From NCBI RefSeq assembly GCF_018383585.1, contig NZ_JAHAMK010000014.1, positions 50,696-109,606 on the forward strand: DNA of 58,911 bases. Reading direction: 5' to 3'. Below the pieces are notes generated by a model. That model saw only the letters and a program-made list of their open reading frames with translations, was not told where the DNA came from and ran no database searches. Made by a program: the position numbers and the translations under genes. This DNA comes from Microvirga sp. 3-52 (lineage in GTDB: Bacteria; Pseudomonadota; Alphaproteobacteria; Rhizobiales; Beijerinckiaceae). Shown here one piece after another: positions 28,261 through 36,613 of the stretch (position 1 is its first letter; each line of letters opens with the position of its first letter).

Positions 28261-28382
28261 TTGTTCCTTCCTTGAGTTCCGAAGCGCTTCCTGAGGAGAG
28301 CCTATCACCGAAAGACCTGCACTCCAACGCTGCAAAGCGGGCCGGGCAAGGCAGCGTCGCGCCTCGATTTTCGCAGATGTGA

Positions 28383-28408
28383 GGAACCGCGCTCAAGACC
28401 TTGAGGTT
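28383..28408 (+). promoter_or_regulatory. Possible EcfG-like promoter
   Basis: GGAAC (28383-28387), 17 nt, then GGTT (28405-28408). One mismatch from the sigma EcfG consensus, about 85 nt before the PRC-barrel gene. Confidence 0.3.
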
Positions 28409-28493
28409 GAAACTTAAATCACCTCATGCGTGACGAATGCGGCCATGAGGGAAGGGGTGCGGAGCGGTCGATCCTGTCGGATGGGAGGCGCCC

Positions 28494-29066
28494 ATGAGAA
28501 CGTATTATGTGTTCCAGTCCACGACGACCCCCGCTCTTCGCGGCTTCACGGAGAGTGCAACGGGAGAAATGCTGCCGGCCGAACATGGACCTTGGGTTCT
28601 CAGCCGGCAGGTCGGCCCTGATGACGAGTGGACGCTCAATGTCAGCCGCGCCGTCGTGGCAGCCGGACTCATCGAAAACGGCTATTATCTCTGGGGTCCG
28701 ATCAATCAGACGGCAGCGTGGCATCCGGTCATCGAAAGCGACCGGGTGGAAGGCACGGCTGTCTACGGCTCGGAGGAGACCCAGATCGGCACCATCAAGC
28801 GCCTGCTGATCGAGAAGGTGAGCGGACGGGTTCTTTATGTCGACGTGACCTTCGGCGGATTCCTGGGGATCGGGGTTCATCATCATACGATCCCGTGGGA
28901 CAAGCTGTCCTACGACAAGGAGCTCGAGGGATATCGCACCGATGTGACGGCAGCCCAGGTCCAGGGCGCACCATCGTTCTATGGCGACGATCAGGTCTGG
29001 CCCGATCGCAAGCGTGAGCAGGAGATGCGGGATTACTGGCACGACATCCCGAGAGGTCCGATCTGA
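28494..29066 (+). CDS. PRC-barrel domain protein
   Basis: A 190-residue protein. The C-terminal half is a PRC-barrel domain (GSEETQIGTIKRLLIEKVSGRVLYVDVTFGGFLGIGVHHHTIPWDKLSYD), a fold found in photosystem H subunits and RimM, and in many stress proteins of rhizobia. The N-terminal ~85 residues (MRTYYVFQSTTTPALRGFTE) are a separate unrecognised segment. The ATG is preceded by GGGAGG. It sits in a run of small stress-type genes; a specific role cannot be assigned. Confidence 0.82.
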   Translation: MRTYYVFQSTTTPALRGFTESATGEMLPAEHGPWVLSRQVGPDDEWTLNVSRAVVAAGLIENGYYLWGPINQTAAWHPVIESDRVEGTAVYGSEETQIGTIKRLLIEKVSGRVLYVDVTFGGFLGIGVHHHTIPWDKLSYDKELEGYRTDVTAAQVQGAPSFYGDDQVWPDRKREQEMRDYWHDIPRGPI

Positions 29067-29171
29067 TCGCCGGGGCTGCCCCACAAGAACCGCCCTTTTT
29101 CCCGACAAAGCCTCACGGTGGGAGCGCGGGGCTGATATGATGGCTTCGTCCCCTGGTTCCTGGAGGGTGCC

Positions 29172-29369
29172 ATGATGGAGCATGTGTTCAAAGTCGGAGA
29201 GGTCGTGAGGCCCCGATCGACCAGTCATAATCTGCCAAACGACCTTTTCCGGGTTCTGCGCCTCCTGCCGTCGACGGCAGGAGGCGTCCCGCTGTACTGC
29301 ATCAAGAGCCAGGCGGAGCTGATCGAGCGGGTCGTCGAGCAGAACGACATCGAGGCGGCGCCGCGCTGA
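29172..29369 (+). CDS. Small conserved-type hypothetical protein, 65 residues
   Basis: Begins MMEHVFKVGEVVRPRSTS, with KVGEVVRP followed by FRVLRLLP, then YCIKSQAELIERVVEQNDIE. The beta-strand pattern suggests a small SH3-like or barrel fold. Starts at ATG 29172 or 29175, with GGAGGG upstream. No family is named with confidence. Confidence 0.65.
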   Translation: MMEHVFKVGEVVRPRSTSHNLPNDLFRVLRLLPSTAGGVPLYCIKSQAELIERVVEQNDIEAAPR

Positions 29370-29475
29370 GCATGGAAGGTTGCGCGGCAGGTCCCAAGAG
29401 ACATTTTCATTCCATGAAACGTAAAGCAAAGTAATGCGTTGAACTTCCATGCGCCACAGACGTGGAGATGGATTG

Positions 29476-29760
29476 ATGAAGAAATCAACTTGGCTATTAG
29501 CTGCTGCTTTACTTGGATCGACTATCGCCGCTTCGACCCCATCATCTGCTCAAGTGCAGTTCGGCATCGGCCCCGATGGTCCGAACGTTCGCGTTGGGCC
29601 GGATAATGACCGCTATGAGCGCCGTTACATCGAACGTCGTCGTGTCTATGACCGGGACGACCTGTCGACCGGGAGCATCGATCGCTGCCGGACCGTTGTG
29701 ATCCGCGAGGAAGAACCTGACGGCGACATCGTCACGCGTCGCGTGCGCCGCTGCCGCTAA
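29476..29760 (+). CDS. Small secreted protein (FGIGPDG paralog 2)
   Basis: A 94-residue protein with a signal peptide (MKKSTWLLAAALLGSTIAAS...SSA), then QVQFGIGPDGPNVRVG, a charged middle (RYERRYIERRRVYDRDD) and an end with two cysteines in CRTVVIREEEPDGDIVTRRVRRC. It shares the FGIGPDG start and the RC-(x)-I-x-EE...VTRRVRRC end with the protein at 27524, so the two are paralogs. ATG 29476 has GGAG 8 nt upstream. The function is unknown; it is probably periplasmic, with a disulfide. Confidence 0.8.
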   Translation: MKKSTWLLAAALLGSTIAASTPSSAQVQFGIGPDGPNVRVGPDNDRYERRYIERRRVYDRDDLSTGSIDRCRTVVIREEEPDGDIVTRRVRRCR

Positions 29761-29936
29761 CGTCCTGAAATTGACTCCGGAATATGCCTGAGAGGTGCGC
29801 TGCCTCTCAGGCATTCTCGTTGCGTGGACTCATCCCGACACCGCACGATGCGCTAGAGCATCGGACGAGAAATCTGACTCCCGGGGTTTTGGGCTGGCGC
29901 GATCCATGATTCACTCTCTGGACCGGGAGGTGGATC

Positions 29937-30329
29937 ATGGGTCACTGCTATTCTCTCGATCTTCGGGTGCGGGTCGCCGACTTTGTCGAGGCGGGCCATT
30001 CCTGCCGGGCGGCGGCCCGCCACTTCGGGGTCAGTGACAGCTGCGCCATCAAGCTGATGCAGCGCCAGCGGCACTCCGGCTCCCTCGCGCCGGCCCGTCA
30101 GGGCCGCCCGCCCGGACGCGGCAAGCTGATGGCTTGTGAGGCCTTCCTGATCCAGACCGTCGAGGCCGAGCCGGCCATCACCATGCCCGAGCTCGCCGCC
30201 CGGCTTCTGGACGAGCACGGGATCGTTGCGGCTCCCGCGATGCTCTCGCGCTTCCTGTGCCGGCGTGGCTTCACGTATAAAAAAACACCTGATGGCGGCG
30301 GAGTGCGTACGCGCCGACGTGCGGGATGA
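29937..30329 (+). CDS. IS630 transposase, N-terminal part (orfA)
   Basis: A 130-residue frame with a helix-turn-helix DNA-binding region ([32 protein letters not shown]) and a second one ([25 protein letters not shown]). Meaningful sequence ends at FTYKK, encoded by an A7 tract at 30279-30285. The frame then becomes nonsense and stops. The catalytic part continues in the +1 frame. Confidence 0.85.
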   Translation: MGHCYSLDLRVRVADFVEAGHSCRAAARHFGVSDSCAIKLMQRQRHSGSLAPARQGRPPGRGKLMACEAFLIQTVEAEPAITMPELAARLLDEHGIVAAPAMLSRFLCRRGFTYKKTPDGGGVRTRRRAG

Positions 30330-30894
30330 GCGCCGGGTCTGGGTAGGCCAGCGCCAGCCGCGCATGCGCCAAGAGCCGCACCGATTGGTGTTCCTCGACG
30401 AGACGTACGTCAACACCAAGATGACCCGCCTGCGCGGACGCTCTCGCCAGGGAGAGCGGTTACGCGCGAGCACTCCCTTTGGGCACTGGAAGACGCACAC
30501 CTTCATCGCAGGCCTGCGCTGCCATGAGCTGAGCGCGCCCTGGGTGATCGATGGCCCGATCACCCGGTCTGCGTTCGACATCTACGTCGAGACGCAGCTT
30601 GCTCCGACGCTGAGATCCGGCGATGTGGTGATCCTCGACAACCTCGCGGTCCATAAGAGCGAGAAGGCCGCCCAGTGCCTGAAGCAAAGAGGGGCCTGGT
30701 TCCTGTTCCTGCCTGCTTATTCGCCCGACCTAAATCCAATTGAGCAGGCCTTCGCCAAGATCAAGGCACACCTGCGCAAGGCCGAGGCGCGTACCTTCGA
30801 CGCGCTGTGGCGCGCGCTCGGCGGCATCTGCGATTTGTTTGAGCCGCAAGAATGCTGGAACTACCTCAAGGCAGCTGGATATTCGTCCGGTTAA
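30226..30894 (+). CDS. IS630 transposase, catalytic part (orfB)
   Basis: The DDE catalytic domain: first aspartate in VFLDETYVN, second in [11 protein letters not shown], glutamate in [12 protein letters not shown]. Protein-like sequence starts after the A7 run ([19 protein letters not shown]). Joining orfA to orfB by a +1 shift (or loss of one A by transcriptional slippage on A7) gives a full transposase of about 317 residues, normal for the family. A simple inactivating frameshift cannot be excluded. Confidence 0.85.
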   Translation: MRLPRCSRASCAGVASRIKKHLMAAECVRADVRDERRVWVGQRQPRMRQEPHRLVFLDETYVNTKMTRLRGRSRQGERLRASTPFGHWKTHTFIAGLRCHELSAPWVIDGPITRSAFDIYVETQLAPTLRSGDVVILDNLAVHKSEKAAQCLKQRGAWFLFLPAYSPDLNPIEQAFAKIKAHLRKAEARTFDALWRALGGICDLFEPQECWNYLKAAGYSSG

Positions 30895-30913
30895 CCGTCC
30901 GATGCCCTAGAGC

Positions 30914-31648
30914 TCACGCGGCCGCCGCATGCTGCGTCTGATGTGACGCTACATCGGCCGTAATCGCCGGCGTCATCATGCGCCCGCGGTTGATCAGGGC
31001 CGCGACCGCGGATGCCAGCGACAGCGCGGCTTGGTCCGACCGTCCGAGCTGCAGGCAATGCACGTAATGCCGCATCAGCTCAACCGTGACGTAATGAAAG
31101 GCCACGTCCGACCCGCGGGCAACCTTCATCCTCCGCGAGGCCGTCATCAGCTTGTCGAGATACAGGGATTGCTCGACCTGCGGCTCCGCCAGGAAGCCGC
31201 TCAAGCCCCCGAACATGTGCTCGAAATGATCCCACAGGAGAGCGAGGTTCTTGGCGGCCTTGTCCTGCTGGTCCGGTACAAGCGCCTGGAACTCGGCCAG
31301 GAGTTCCCAAACCGGATCCGACTCCAGCGCCTTGTTCTCAGCGCTGGCCATCGGAATGAAAGGCAGAAGCGTCCGCGTGTGCGAGAGCAGAGCGGGGCGC
31401 AGCGCATCCCATCGGGCAAACACCTTGGGTAAAACGATCAGGGCGGTGGCGAGAACGGTCCGGTCGAGCACGGCGCCGGTGCGCTCCAGCGCGGGGCGCG
31501 CCGCCTGCCTGCAGGTCTCGATGAATTGCCAGCGCAGAAGGCAGAGCCTGTAGAAATGTTCGAGCTTGTCGATGAGGCCGTGTTGCGGTTGTTGATCCAC
31601 AGACCAGGGAAAGGTGAAGTCACTTCGAGACTGAGGCGGGCTGCTCAT
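30914..31648 (-). CDS. Hypothetical protein, 244 residues
   Basis: A soluble, mostly helical protein beginning MSSPPQSRSDFTFPWSVDQQPQHG. It contains long amphipathic helices (KLEHFYRLCLLRWQFIETC; VELMRHYVHCLQLGRSDQAALSLASAVAALINRGR) and no signal peptide. No family is recognised. Its frame and codon use look genuine and no competing frame is convincing. The IS630 element ends just past its stop codon, so the reading frame is intact but the 3' flank has been replaced. Confidence 0.65.
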   Translation of the reverse strand: MSSPPQSRSDFTFPWSVDQQPQHGLIDKLEHFYRLCLLRWQFIETCRQAARPALERTGAVLDRTVLATALIVLPKVFARWDALRPALLSHTRTLLPFIPMASAENKALESDPVWELLAEFQALVPDQQDKAAKNLALLWDHFEHMFGGLSGFLAEPQVEQSLYLDKLMTASRRMKVARGSDVAFHYVTVELMRHYVHCLQLGRSDQAALSLASAVAALINRGRMMTPAITADVASHQTQHAAAA

Positions 31649-31963
31649 AAGGCTGATGATCCGATCCGCAAATCGCTTCCGACACGGGTTGGGTCATACA
31701 GGAGCAATCCAGGCAACTTTGAGGCTTCCGTCCTCATCACGTAAGTACGTTTGGTCGCAGCGGAATTTCCTCTTCGCGTCAGGATTATAGGGCCATCATG
31801 ATCTTCGGGGTCATTCCCGGCAGAGCGAATGGCCGAGCCTTGAACCGTCGCCCGCCGTTCTTACATCTCAGAGGACCCGATCCGGGCCCCTCTGACGCGA
31901 GCCATGCCGGCATTTGCGTGATGTCGGATCTCCTTCGATCCGTTCGCCGGCACAGAGGTGAGA
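31649..31963. other. Intergenic region with hairpin
   Basis: A 315-nt divergent gap. It contains a strong hairpin, CAGAGG (31869-31874) with inner CCCG pairing to CGGG and CCTCTG (31889-31894), and a small GGATC/GATCC hairpin near 31926. No gene is convincing in it. Confidence 0.4.
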
Positions 31964-32272
31964 ATGCTTCAAGACCTTTTGGCGACCATCGTCAGCATGC
32001 TGATCGTCGATCCGCTCCAGGCGGAGATGAGCGAGCGCCTGGCCCGGGTCCGCGCCCCTCAGGCCGTCATCGCCGACGTTCGCACCTGCGCCGCATCCTC
32101 CCTGCCGAAGCTGGCCGACCGGGCCATGGCCGAGCCGCTTTGGGTCGTCACGACCGCGCTCGACGTCTGGATCGGCCGCACCGCTCCGGAAGCGATCCTC
32201 GGCGGCACAACGGCCCAGTGCGATGCCGCCGTCAGAGCGGCCAGGGTCTATCTGGAGAGCCGTGGCGCGTGA
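31964..32272 (+). CDS. Hypothetical protein, 102 residues
   Basis: Begins MLQDLLATIVSMLIVDPLQAEM, a hydrophobic N-terminus that could be a signal peptide cut before EMSERLARV. The rest contains VIADVRTCAASSLPKLADRAM and ends RAARVYLESRGA, with two cysteines. ATG 31964 has AGAGGTGAG upstream. No family is recognised; it is probably exported. Confidence 0.6.
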   Translation: MLQDLLATIVSMLIVDPLQAEMSERLARVRAPQAVIADVRTCAASSLPKLADRAMAEPLWVVTTALDVWIGRTAPEAILGGTTAQCDAAVRAARVYLESRGA

Positions 32273-32389
32273 TCCCGCATAAGGTCCGGTGAAGCCGGGT
32301 GTGCTCCGCTTAAGAAGGGCCGCCGGCCGCAGGTGCTACGGCCGAGAGAAGGCGAGGCAACGGGCGCGAGCTGGATGAAGCTCGCGCTG

Positions 32390-32581
32390 TCAACAACACA
32401 TGATCGACACGGGATCGCTGGCGGGGAAGGTTTCTTCCAGTGCCAGATCGAGCCTTCGGTCGAGATCCGCCGGGTTGTTGGCGGTTGTGTCGATTGCCTC
32501 ATCGCGCATTGGCCTGCTCTCAATCGGCCTGGTGATCAATGCGGGACCGTTCTGGGTTGTCCGAGTTTCGTTCTGTTTCAT
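32390..32581 (-). CDS. Small hypothetical protein, 63 residues
   Basis: Starts MKQNETRTTQNG with GGAG 6 nt upstream; longer starts (32593, 32650) lack this spacing. The C-terminal NNPADLDRRLDLALEETFPASDPVSI is of a kind often seen in tiny rhizobial proteins (ALxxTFPASDP). The function is unknown. Confidence 0.6.
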   Translation of the reverse strand: MKQNETRTTQNGPALITRPIESRPMRDEAIDTTANNPADLDRRLDLALEETFPASDPVSIMCC

Positions 32582-32692
32582 CATCTTCTCCATCGGTTGT
32601 GCCCATCGCGGGGCAAGCATGGTTGAGGCAGGCACGACATTTCCCGCCAAACGCCCATCACGAGAGAGTGCAGGCGCAAAGGGTTGCGATCC

Positions 32693-32908
32693 TCATGGCA
32701 AAGATCTCCTGGACTTCGGGACATCTTGCCCCGCGCGGGGCACCCGGAACGTGTCCCAGGACACCCATGCGGCAAAGCCCAAGACCGCAATGCCGTAAAT
32801 GCCGAGAACCTTTCCAGACTCGATCGTCATTGCCCCGAGGACTCCGAGCACCAGGCACACACCACCGAACAGGAGGGCGTGCTTCAGGATTGCACGAAGG
32901 CGCGTCAT
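32693..32908 (-). CDS. Small two-helix membrane protein, 71 residues
   Basis: ATG 32908 follows GGAGGA. Two membrane helices are visible (LLFGGVCLVLGVLGAMTI and VLGIYGIAVLGFAAWVSW) with a basic C-terminal tail (RVPRAGQDVPKSRR). No family is recognised. It starts 17 nt after the CBS-BON gene on the same strand, so it is probably its operon partner. Confidence 0.65.
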   Translation of the reverse strand: MTRLRAILKHALLFGGVCLVLGVLGAMTIESGKVLGIYGIAVLGFAAWVSWDTFRVPRAGQDVPKSRRSLP

Positions 32909-32925
32909 CGGATTTTCCTCCGGCA

Positions 32926-33825
32926 TCACGAAACGGAGCGGGATCGCAGGATCATCCGATCCTGGATCGACCGGATCCCCAAGGTGTTCTCGGCTGCGAC
33001 GAGGATCGCCTCACGCTCTGCCGCCGAGTCCACGAGCCCGGCAATGTCCGCGTTGCCGCGATGCACCGAGATGTGGACGAGCCGGTGAGAGGGCGTCACC
33101 GTCTTCACGCGGGCCGTCAGGTCCCGCAGGATCGTGTCGTCCGCAGGGGGCTCGGTGAACGGTGAAGCGCGGTGGCGCGCCACCGCCTTGACGAGATCGC
33201 TGCGGCTGACGATGCCGACGAGAACATTTCCTCGGACGACAGGAAGTCGCTTGAGCCGCCGCTTCTCCATGACGTCGGAGACATCCGCAAGGGTCATGTC
33301 TTCCGTGGCCGTTGCGACACGCGGTGTCATGACGTGCCACGCCTTCCGACCGTGGGCCCGCACGTAGTCGGCGGCTTCCGCCTCGATGTCGGCGAAGACC
33401 TTGCGCCACCAGGAGCGCCGGCGCTGGGTTCCAATTTCAGCCCGCCGGATCAGGTCGCTCTCGCTGACAATGCCAAGGAGACGTCCATCGACACCCACGA
33501 CGGGCACGGCGCTGATCCTCCTGCCGGTCATCACACTGGCGATTTCGTTCACCGGGGTGGCCGTCGCAACGGAGATCACATCGCGCGTCATCACATCCGC
33601 GACGGTGAGCGGAAGTGGCGTCTCGCCTGCGGGCCGACGCTGTGATCTGCGGTTCTGGTCATGGGGTTGGTTATCAGACGAGCGGTCAAGCGCTTCCCGC
33701 CTCAGACGCCACGGCAACAGCGTAATGAGGCCATCGCCGTCAGGAACGGGCGATGGGCCAGCAGTTGGCGATGGCTGCAGGTAAGGAGAAAGCGGCTCGG
33801 TCGAGTGTCGACGATTCACGGTCAT
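32926..33825 (-). CDS. CBS-pair and BON domain protein
   Basis: A 299-residue cytoplasmic protein. The N-terminal ~70 residues are proline- and arginine-rich and probably disordered. The first CBS domain (about 76-135) begins TVADVMTRDVISVATATPVNE and the second (about 164-219) is VMTPRVATATEDMTLADVSDVME. A BON domain closes the protein (about 228-295, LRDLTARVKTVTPSHRLVHISVHRGN). CBS pairs bind adenine nucleotides and BON domains often contact membranes. ATG 33825 is chosen because GGAGGAG lies 6 nt upstream; a longer frame to 34038 lacks coding character. A 12-bp hairpin stands just upstream of the ribosome site. Confidence 0.88.
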   Translation of the reverse strand: MTVNRRHSTEPLSPYLQPSPTAGPSPVPDGDGLITLLPWRLRREALDRSSDNQPHDQNRRSQRRPAGETPLPLTVADVMTRDVISVATATPVNEIASVMTGRRISAVPVVGVDGRLLGIVSESDLIRRAEIGTQRRRSWWRKVFADIEAEAADYVRAHGRKAWHVMTPRVATATEDMTLADVSDVMEKRRLKRLPVVRGNVLVGIVSRSDLVKAVARHRASPFTEPPADDTILRDLTARVKTVTPSHRLVHISVHRGNADIAGLVDSAAEREAILVAAENTLGIRSIQDRMILRSRSVS

Positions 33826-33841
33826 GTCTTCTCCTCCGCGC

Positions 33842-33893
33842 GGCGCGGCATGCAGAAGGCTGAGGGACGATCCTGACGGGCGCATGCCGCGCC
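33842..33893 (-). promoter_or_regulatory. Perfect 12-bp inverted repeat in CBS-BON leader
   Basis: GGCGCGGCATGC (33842-33853) is exactly complementary to GCATGCCGCGCC (33882-33893), with a 28-nt loop. On the mRNA it ends a few nucleotides before the Shine-Dalgarno, so it could affect translation or stability. The rest of the 480-nt gap to 34308 shows no convincing gene. Confidence 0.4.
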
Positions 33894-34308
33894 GGCCCCA
33901 GGAGGGGCGTCTTGAATCCGAGGATTGTTCAGGAATCGTCATGACCCCGAATAGCGGACCGCCGCGACGGGCAGGTCGGCCTTCGGGGTTCAATGGTCTG
34001 CTTGGAGGCGCCCCGCGCGAAGACTCGAAGGATGACACAGCGTAATCATGACATCCTTTAGATAAGGCTTGGGATGCACGGGTTCAAGCTCAGGCGGTCA
34101 GAGACGATGGACTTGAACTTACCTTGCCGGCGAGCGTTGCCATAATGCCATGAACACACGCATTCTCATGCGGCGCATGCTGTTCCGGAAAGGACTTCTC
34201 CAAACGGGCGGTTAAGCCCGCGGCGGCGCGGAGGCGTCGCCCCGGGTCGATTGTCTTCGCCCTGTTCTCCGGAAGCTTGAGGCGGCCCGTATACCCGGGT
34301 CGACATTG

Positions 34309-34872
34309 ATGATGGCATTCACCATGATGGTATCCTTGATCACGCCTGCGCGTGTGATTTCACGCCTGAGCACACGCGACGTCCGGCACGTCGTCGACGC
34401 ACTCACCGGCATCGCGGCGGACAGCGCAGCGCTGGACCACGAGGTCGTCCGCGACGCGGCTCTGGAATGCGGAGAGGCGTCTTGCTTTGGCTTCGGCCGC
34501 GGCGTCGCGGTTCCCCACGCTGTAATCTCCGGTCTTGAGCAACCCATCGGCGTCTTCGCGCGTCTCAGGCCCGCGCAGGACTTCGGCGCCGCAGACGACA
34601 TCCCTGCCGATCTTGTGTTCCTGCTGCTGAGCCCTGGCGGCGATGATTCCACGCATTTGCGGGCCCTGGCCTGCGTCGTGCGCCGCCTGCGCGACCGCGA
34701 GATCGCATCGCGTCTCAGGTCGGCGAAGGACGCGGAAGCCATCTATATCGTGCTGACGAGCGACGTTTGGCGTGAGCCTGGCGAAGGTCCTGAAACCGGA
34801 CATTCCGCCACACCGCGCCCATGCGGTTTGACAAACGGGTCAATGTATCCCAGCTTAAGGACACTATGTTGA
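34309..34872 (+). CDS. PTS IIA-Ntr-like (fructose-type EIIA) protein
   Basis: A PTS_EIIA_2 domain protein of the PtsN type. The phospho-accepting histidine is H70 (with this start) in FGRGVAVPHAVISGL, followed by PIGVFARL and LVFLLLSPGGDDSTHLRALACV, all typical of the family. IIA-Ntr proteins regulate potassium, nitrogen and phosphate functions rather than sugar uptake. The start is uncertain: ATGs at 34309, 34312, 34324 and 34327 are all possible and none has a good Shine-Dalgarno; 34324 fits the family length best. The C-terminal ~35 residues go beyond the domain and are unremarkable. Confidence 0.8.
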   Translation: MMAFTMMVSLITPARVISRLSTRDVRHVVDALTGIAADSAALDHEVVRDAALECGEASCFGFGRGVAVPHAVISGLEQPIGVFARLRPAQDFGAADDIPADLVFLLLSPGGDDSTHLRALACVVRRLRDREIASRLRSAKDAEAIYIVLTSDVWREPGEGPETGHSATPRPCGLTNGSMYPSLRTLC

Positions 34873-35036
34873 GCTTCGCACAATACCATCGCGGCCTGCA
34901 CCGGGCAGGCAACCTCATCGCGGGCAAGTAGCCCCGAGCTCGACGTGCATCCGCACCCCGAGTTCGGGGGAGCGCAAGATCCTTACACCTTCGGACATCT
35001 TGTGAGGCCGGGTGCTGGCGCATCCGGTGCGGCGGT

Positions 35037-35384
35037 ATGCTTCAACACTTCTTCAAACTTGTTTTCCGCACGGCGGAGCGCAAACCCGTTCAAGCCGGAG
35101 GCCGACGGGGCAGTCTGCGGATGGGCGAAGCACGCCCCGATCATCAACGTCCCACAGCAGAATTCCTGGCGCAGGTGCTGAGGTCGGCACTCGCCCAAAA
35201 GAATGCTGAAAGCAGAGGAGACCGTGCCGTGCATCAGCCTTCGTACGAACCGCCGTCGCAAGACGCGGAGCTGCCGGACGAGAAGGTTGTCCGGCTGAGG
35301 CCGCGGCGACGCCCCACGACGGAGCAGATCCCGAACCCGCCAACTCATGACGGCGACAACGATCCCGGACCGTCGGCAGCCTGA
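35037..35384 (+). CDS. Hypothetical protein, 115 residues (uncertain)
   Basis: The frame begins MLQHFFKLVFRTAERKPVQ and has a helical middle (PTAEFLAQVLRSALAQKNAES) and an acidic, proline-rich tail. A shorter form could start at the internal ATG MGEARPDHQ. It is followed 36 nt later by the first Rnk-type gene. No family is recognised and no strong ribosome site is seen, so it could be non-coding. Confidence 0.4.
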   Translation: MLQHFFKLVFRTAERKPVQAGGRRGSLRMGEARPDHQRPTAEFLAQVLRSALAQKNAESRGDRAVHQPSYEPPSQDAELPDEKVVRLRPRRRPTTEQIPNPPTHDGDNDPGPSAA

Positions 35385-35420
35385 ATCCTGCCAACAGCCC
35401 AACAGAACAGGAAACATCCC

Positions 35421-35846
35421 ATGACCAAGAAAATCAGCGGCGCCAAACCCCGCATCATCCTGACCTCCGCCGACTACGAGAAGCTCTCGGTTTTCGCCAA
35501 CGCGGCCGCGAATACGATGCCCGATGTCGCAGCCGAACTTGCCGAGGAGCTCGACCGCGCACACGTCCTTTCACCGGGCCGCCACCCTGTCGACACCGTC
35601 TGCATGGGCTGCGAGGTCGACTTCCGCGACGACGTGACGGGTCGGGTACAGACGGTAATCCTTGTCTATCCGAACGAGGCCGACATCTCGAAGGGACGCA
35701 TCTCGGTACTGACCCCCATCGGAACCGCCCTGATCGGGCTTCCCGTCGGCAAGTCGATTGACTGGACCACGCGCAACGGGGAGTCGAAGCGGCTGACGGT
35801 GCTGCAGGTGCGCGAACCTGCAGTCGTGGAGTACCAGCCCGCATAA
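35421..35846 (+). CDS. rnk: Rnk/GreA-C family protein, paralog 1
   Basis: A 141-residue regulator of nucleoside diphosphate kinase type (Rnk). The N-terminal helical arm (IILTSADYEKLSVFANAA) is followed by a GreA/GreB C-terminal-like FKBP-fold domain (MGCEVDFRDDVTGRVQTVILVYPNEADISKGRISVLTPIGTALIGLPVGKSI). Such proteins bind RNA polymerase near its secondary channel or affect nucleotide pools. Four genes of this family lie within 3.1 kb here. Confidence 0.9.
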   Translation: MTKKISGAKPRIILTSADYEKLSVFANAAANTMPDVAAELAEELDRAHVLSPGRHPVDTVCMGCEVDFRDDVTGRVQTVILVYPNEADISKGRISVLTPIGTALIGLPVGKSIDWTTRNGESKRLTVLQVREPAVVEYQPA

Positions 35847-36146
35847 GCGCGCATGCCACTGAAAAGTCGTGCGAACAGTTCGCCATGAGGCCGTCGCCGG
35901 CCGCTTGGCCCTGCTGGCTGCTGTAACCGGCAGAAGTGCTGCCGACGGCAAATGAATGGCCGAGACGAACCGTCCCGGTATGAACGCAAAGGCTGGCATG
36001 CACCGGTTGGCGCATGGCTTCGAGAGCCCTGTGCATCATGCTGACCGAGCGACAAGACTGCCTATTCTGCCCGCAGACGGTTGCACCATCCCATGACATC
36101 CGATGCTGCAACGGATGCCCGATGTGGATTCGCAAAGGAGATTGCC
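35847..36146. other. Intergenic region, no gene seen
   Basis: The 300 nt between the first two Rnk-type genes hold only GC-rich frames without protein character. A Shine-Dalgarno AAGGAG at its right end serves the next gene. Confidence 0.4.
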
Positions 36147-36578
36147 ATGAACACTTGCCTGAACCTGCCCCCGATCACGATAGCAAGCTCCGACCATCGC
36201 CGCCTGATACGCACGGCCGAGAACCTCGCCGAGCAAGCGCATCCGCTCGCGATGCCCCTGCTGCAGGAGTTGCACCGCGCATCGGTGCGTGAACCGGACG
36301 AGCTCCCGGACGACATCGTCACGCTCGACACGTTCGTCACCTATCGGCTCAGTGGTGACGGCCCGTTGGAAAAGCGAGCCTTGATCCATCCGGACGACCG
36401 CGTCTGGCCGCCCGCCGAGGTGTCCATTCTCACGCCGGTCGGCCTGTCCCTTCTCGGGCTGCGCGTCGGCGACAGGATGCCGTTGCTCGGCGTGGACGGA
36501 TCGCCCGACGCGTGCGTCGAGGTCGAGGCCGTCGGCCCAAAGATCGTCGGCGCCTTCAGGCCGGTCCAGATGCAATAG
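36147..36578 (+). CDS. Rnk/GreA-C family protein, paralog 2
   Basis: A 143-residue protein beginning MNTCLNLPPITIASSDHRRL, with the same layout: a short helical arm, then VTLDTFVTYRL and VSILTPVGLSLLGLRVGDRM of the GreA C-terminal fold. It is closest in wording to paralog 4 (38084), sharing LPPIT and LGLRVGDRM. ATG 36147 has AAGGAG upstream. It is followed 35 nt later by a hemD-like gene on the same strand. Confidence 0.87.
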   Translation: MNTCLNLPPITIASSDHRRLIRTAENLAEQAHPLAMPLLQELHRASVREPDELPDDIVTLDTFVTYRLSGDGPLEKRALIHPDDRVWPPAEVSILTPVGLSLLGLRVGDRMPLLGVDGSPDACVEVEAVGPKIVGAFRPVQMQ

Positions 36579-36613
36579 GGGCTGGGGATGCGAGTGTCGA
36601 AGGTGATGATCCG

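Larger units (their letters stand above)
29856..30907 (+). mobile_element. IS630-family insertion sequence
   Basis: A 1052-bp element. The ends are inverted repeats GAGCATCGGACG (29856-29867) and CGTCCGATGCCC (30896-30907), matching at 11 of 12 positions. Both are flanked by TA (29854-29855 and 30908-30909), the target duplication typical of the IS630/Tc1 group. It contains a transposase split over two frames with an A7 run at the join. The right end lies only 6 nt from the stop codon of the neighbouring gene. Confidence 0.85.

Noticed and set aside
34150..34215. A 21-codon frame (MNTRILMRRM...) before the PTS IIA gene
   Set aside because: No ribosome site and no sign of conservation; too short to support.
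34932..34969. CCCCGAGCTC/GAGTTCGGGG as a terminator of the PTS IIA gene
   Set aside because: It has one mismatch, an 18-nt loop and no U-tract; not strong enough to list.
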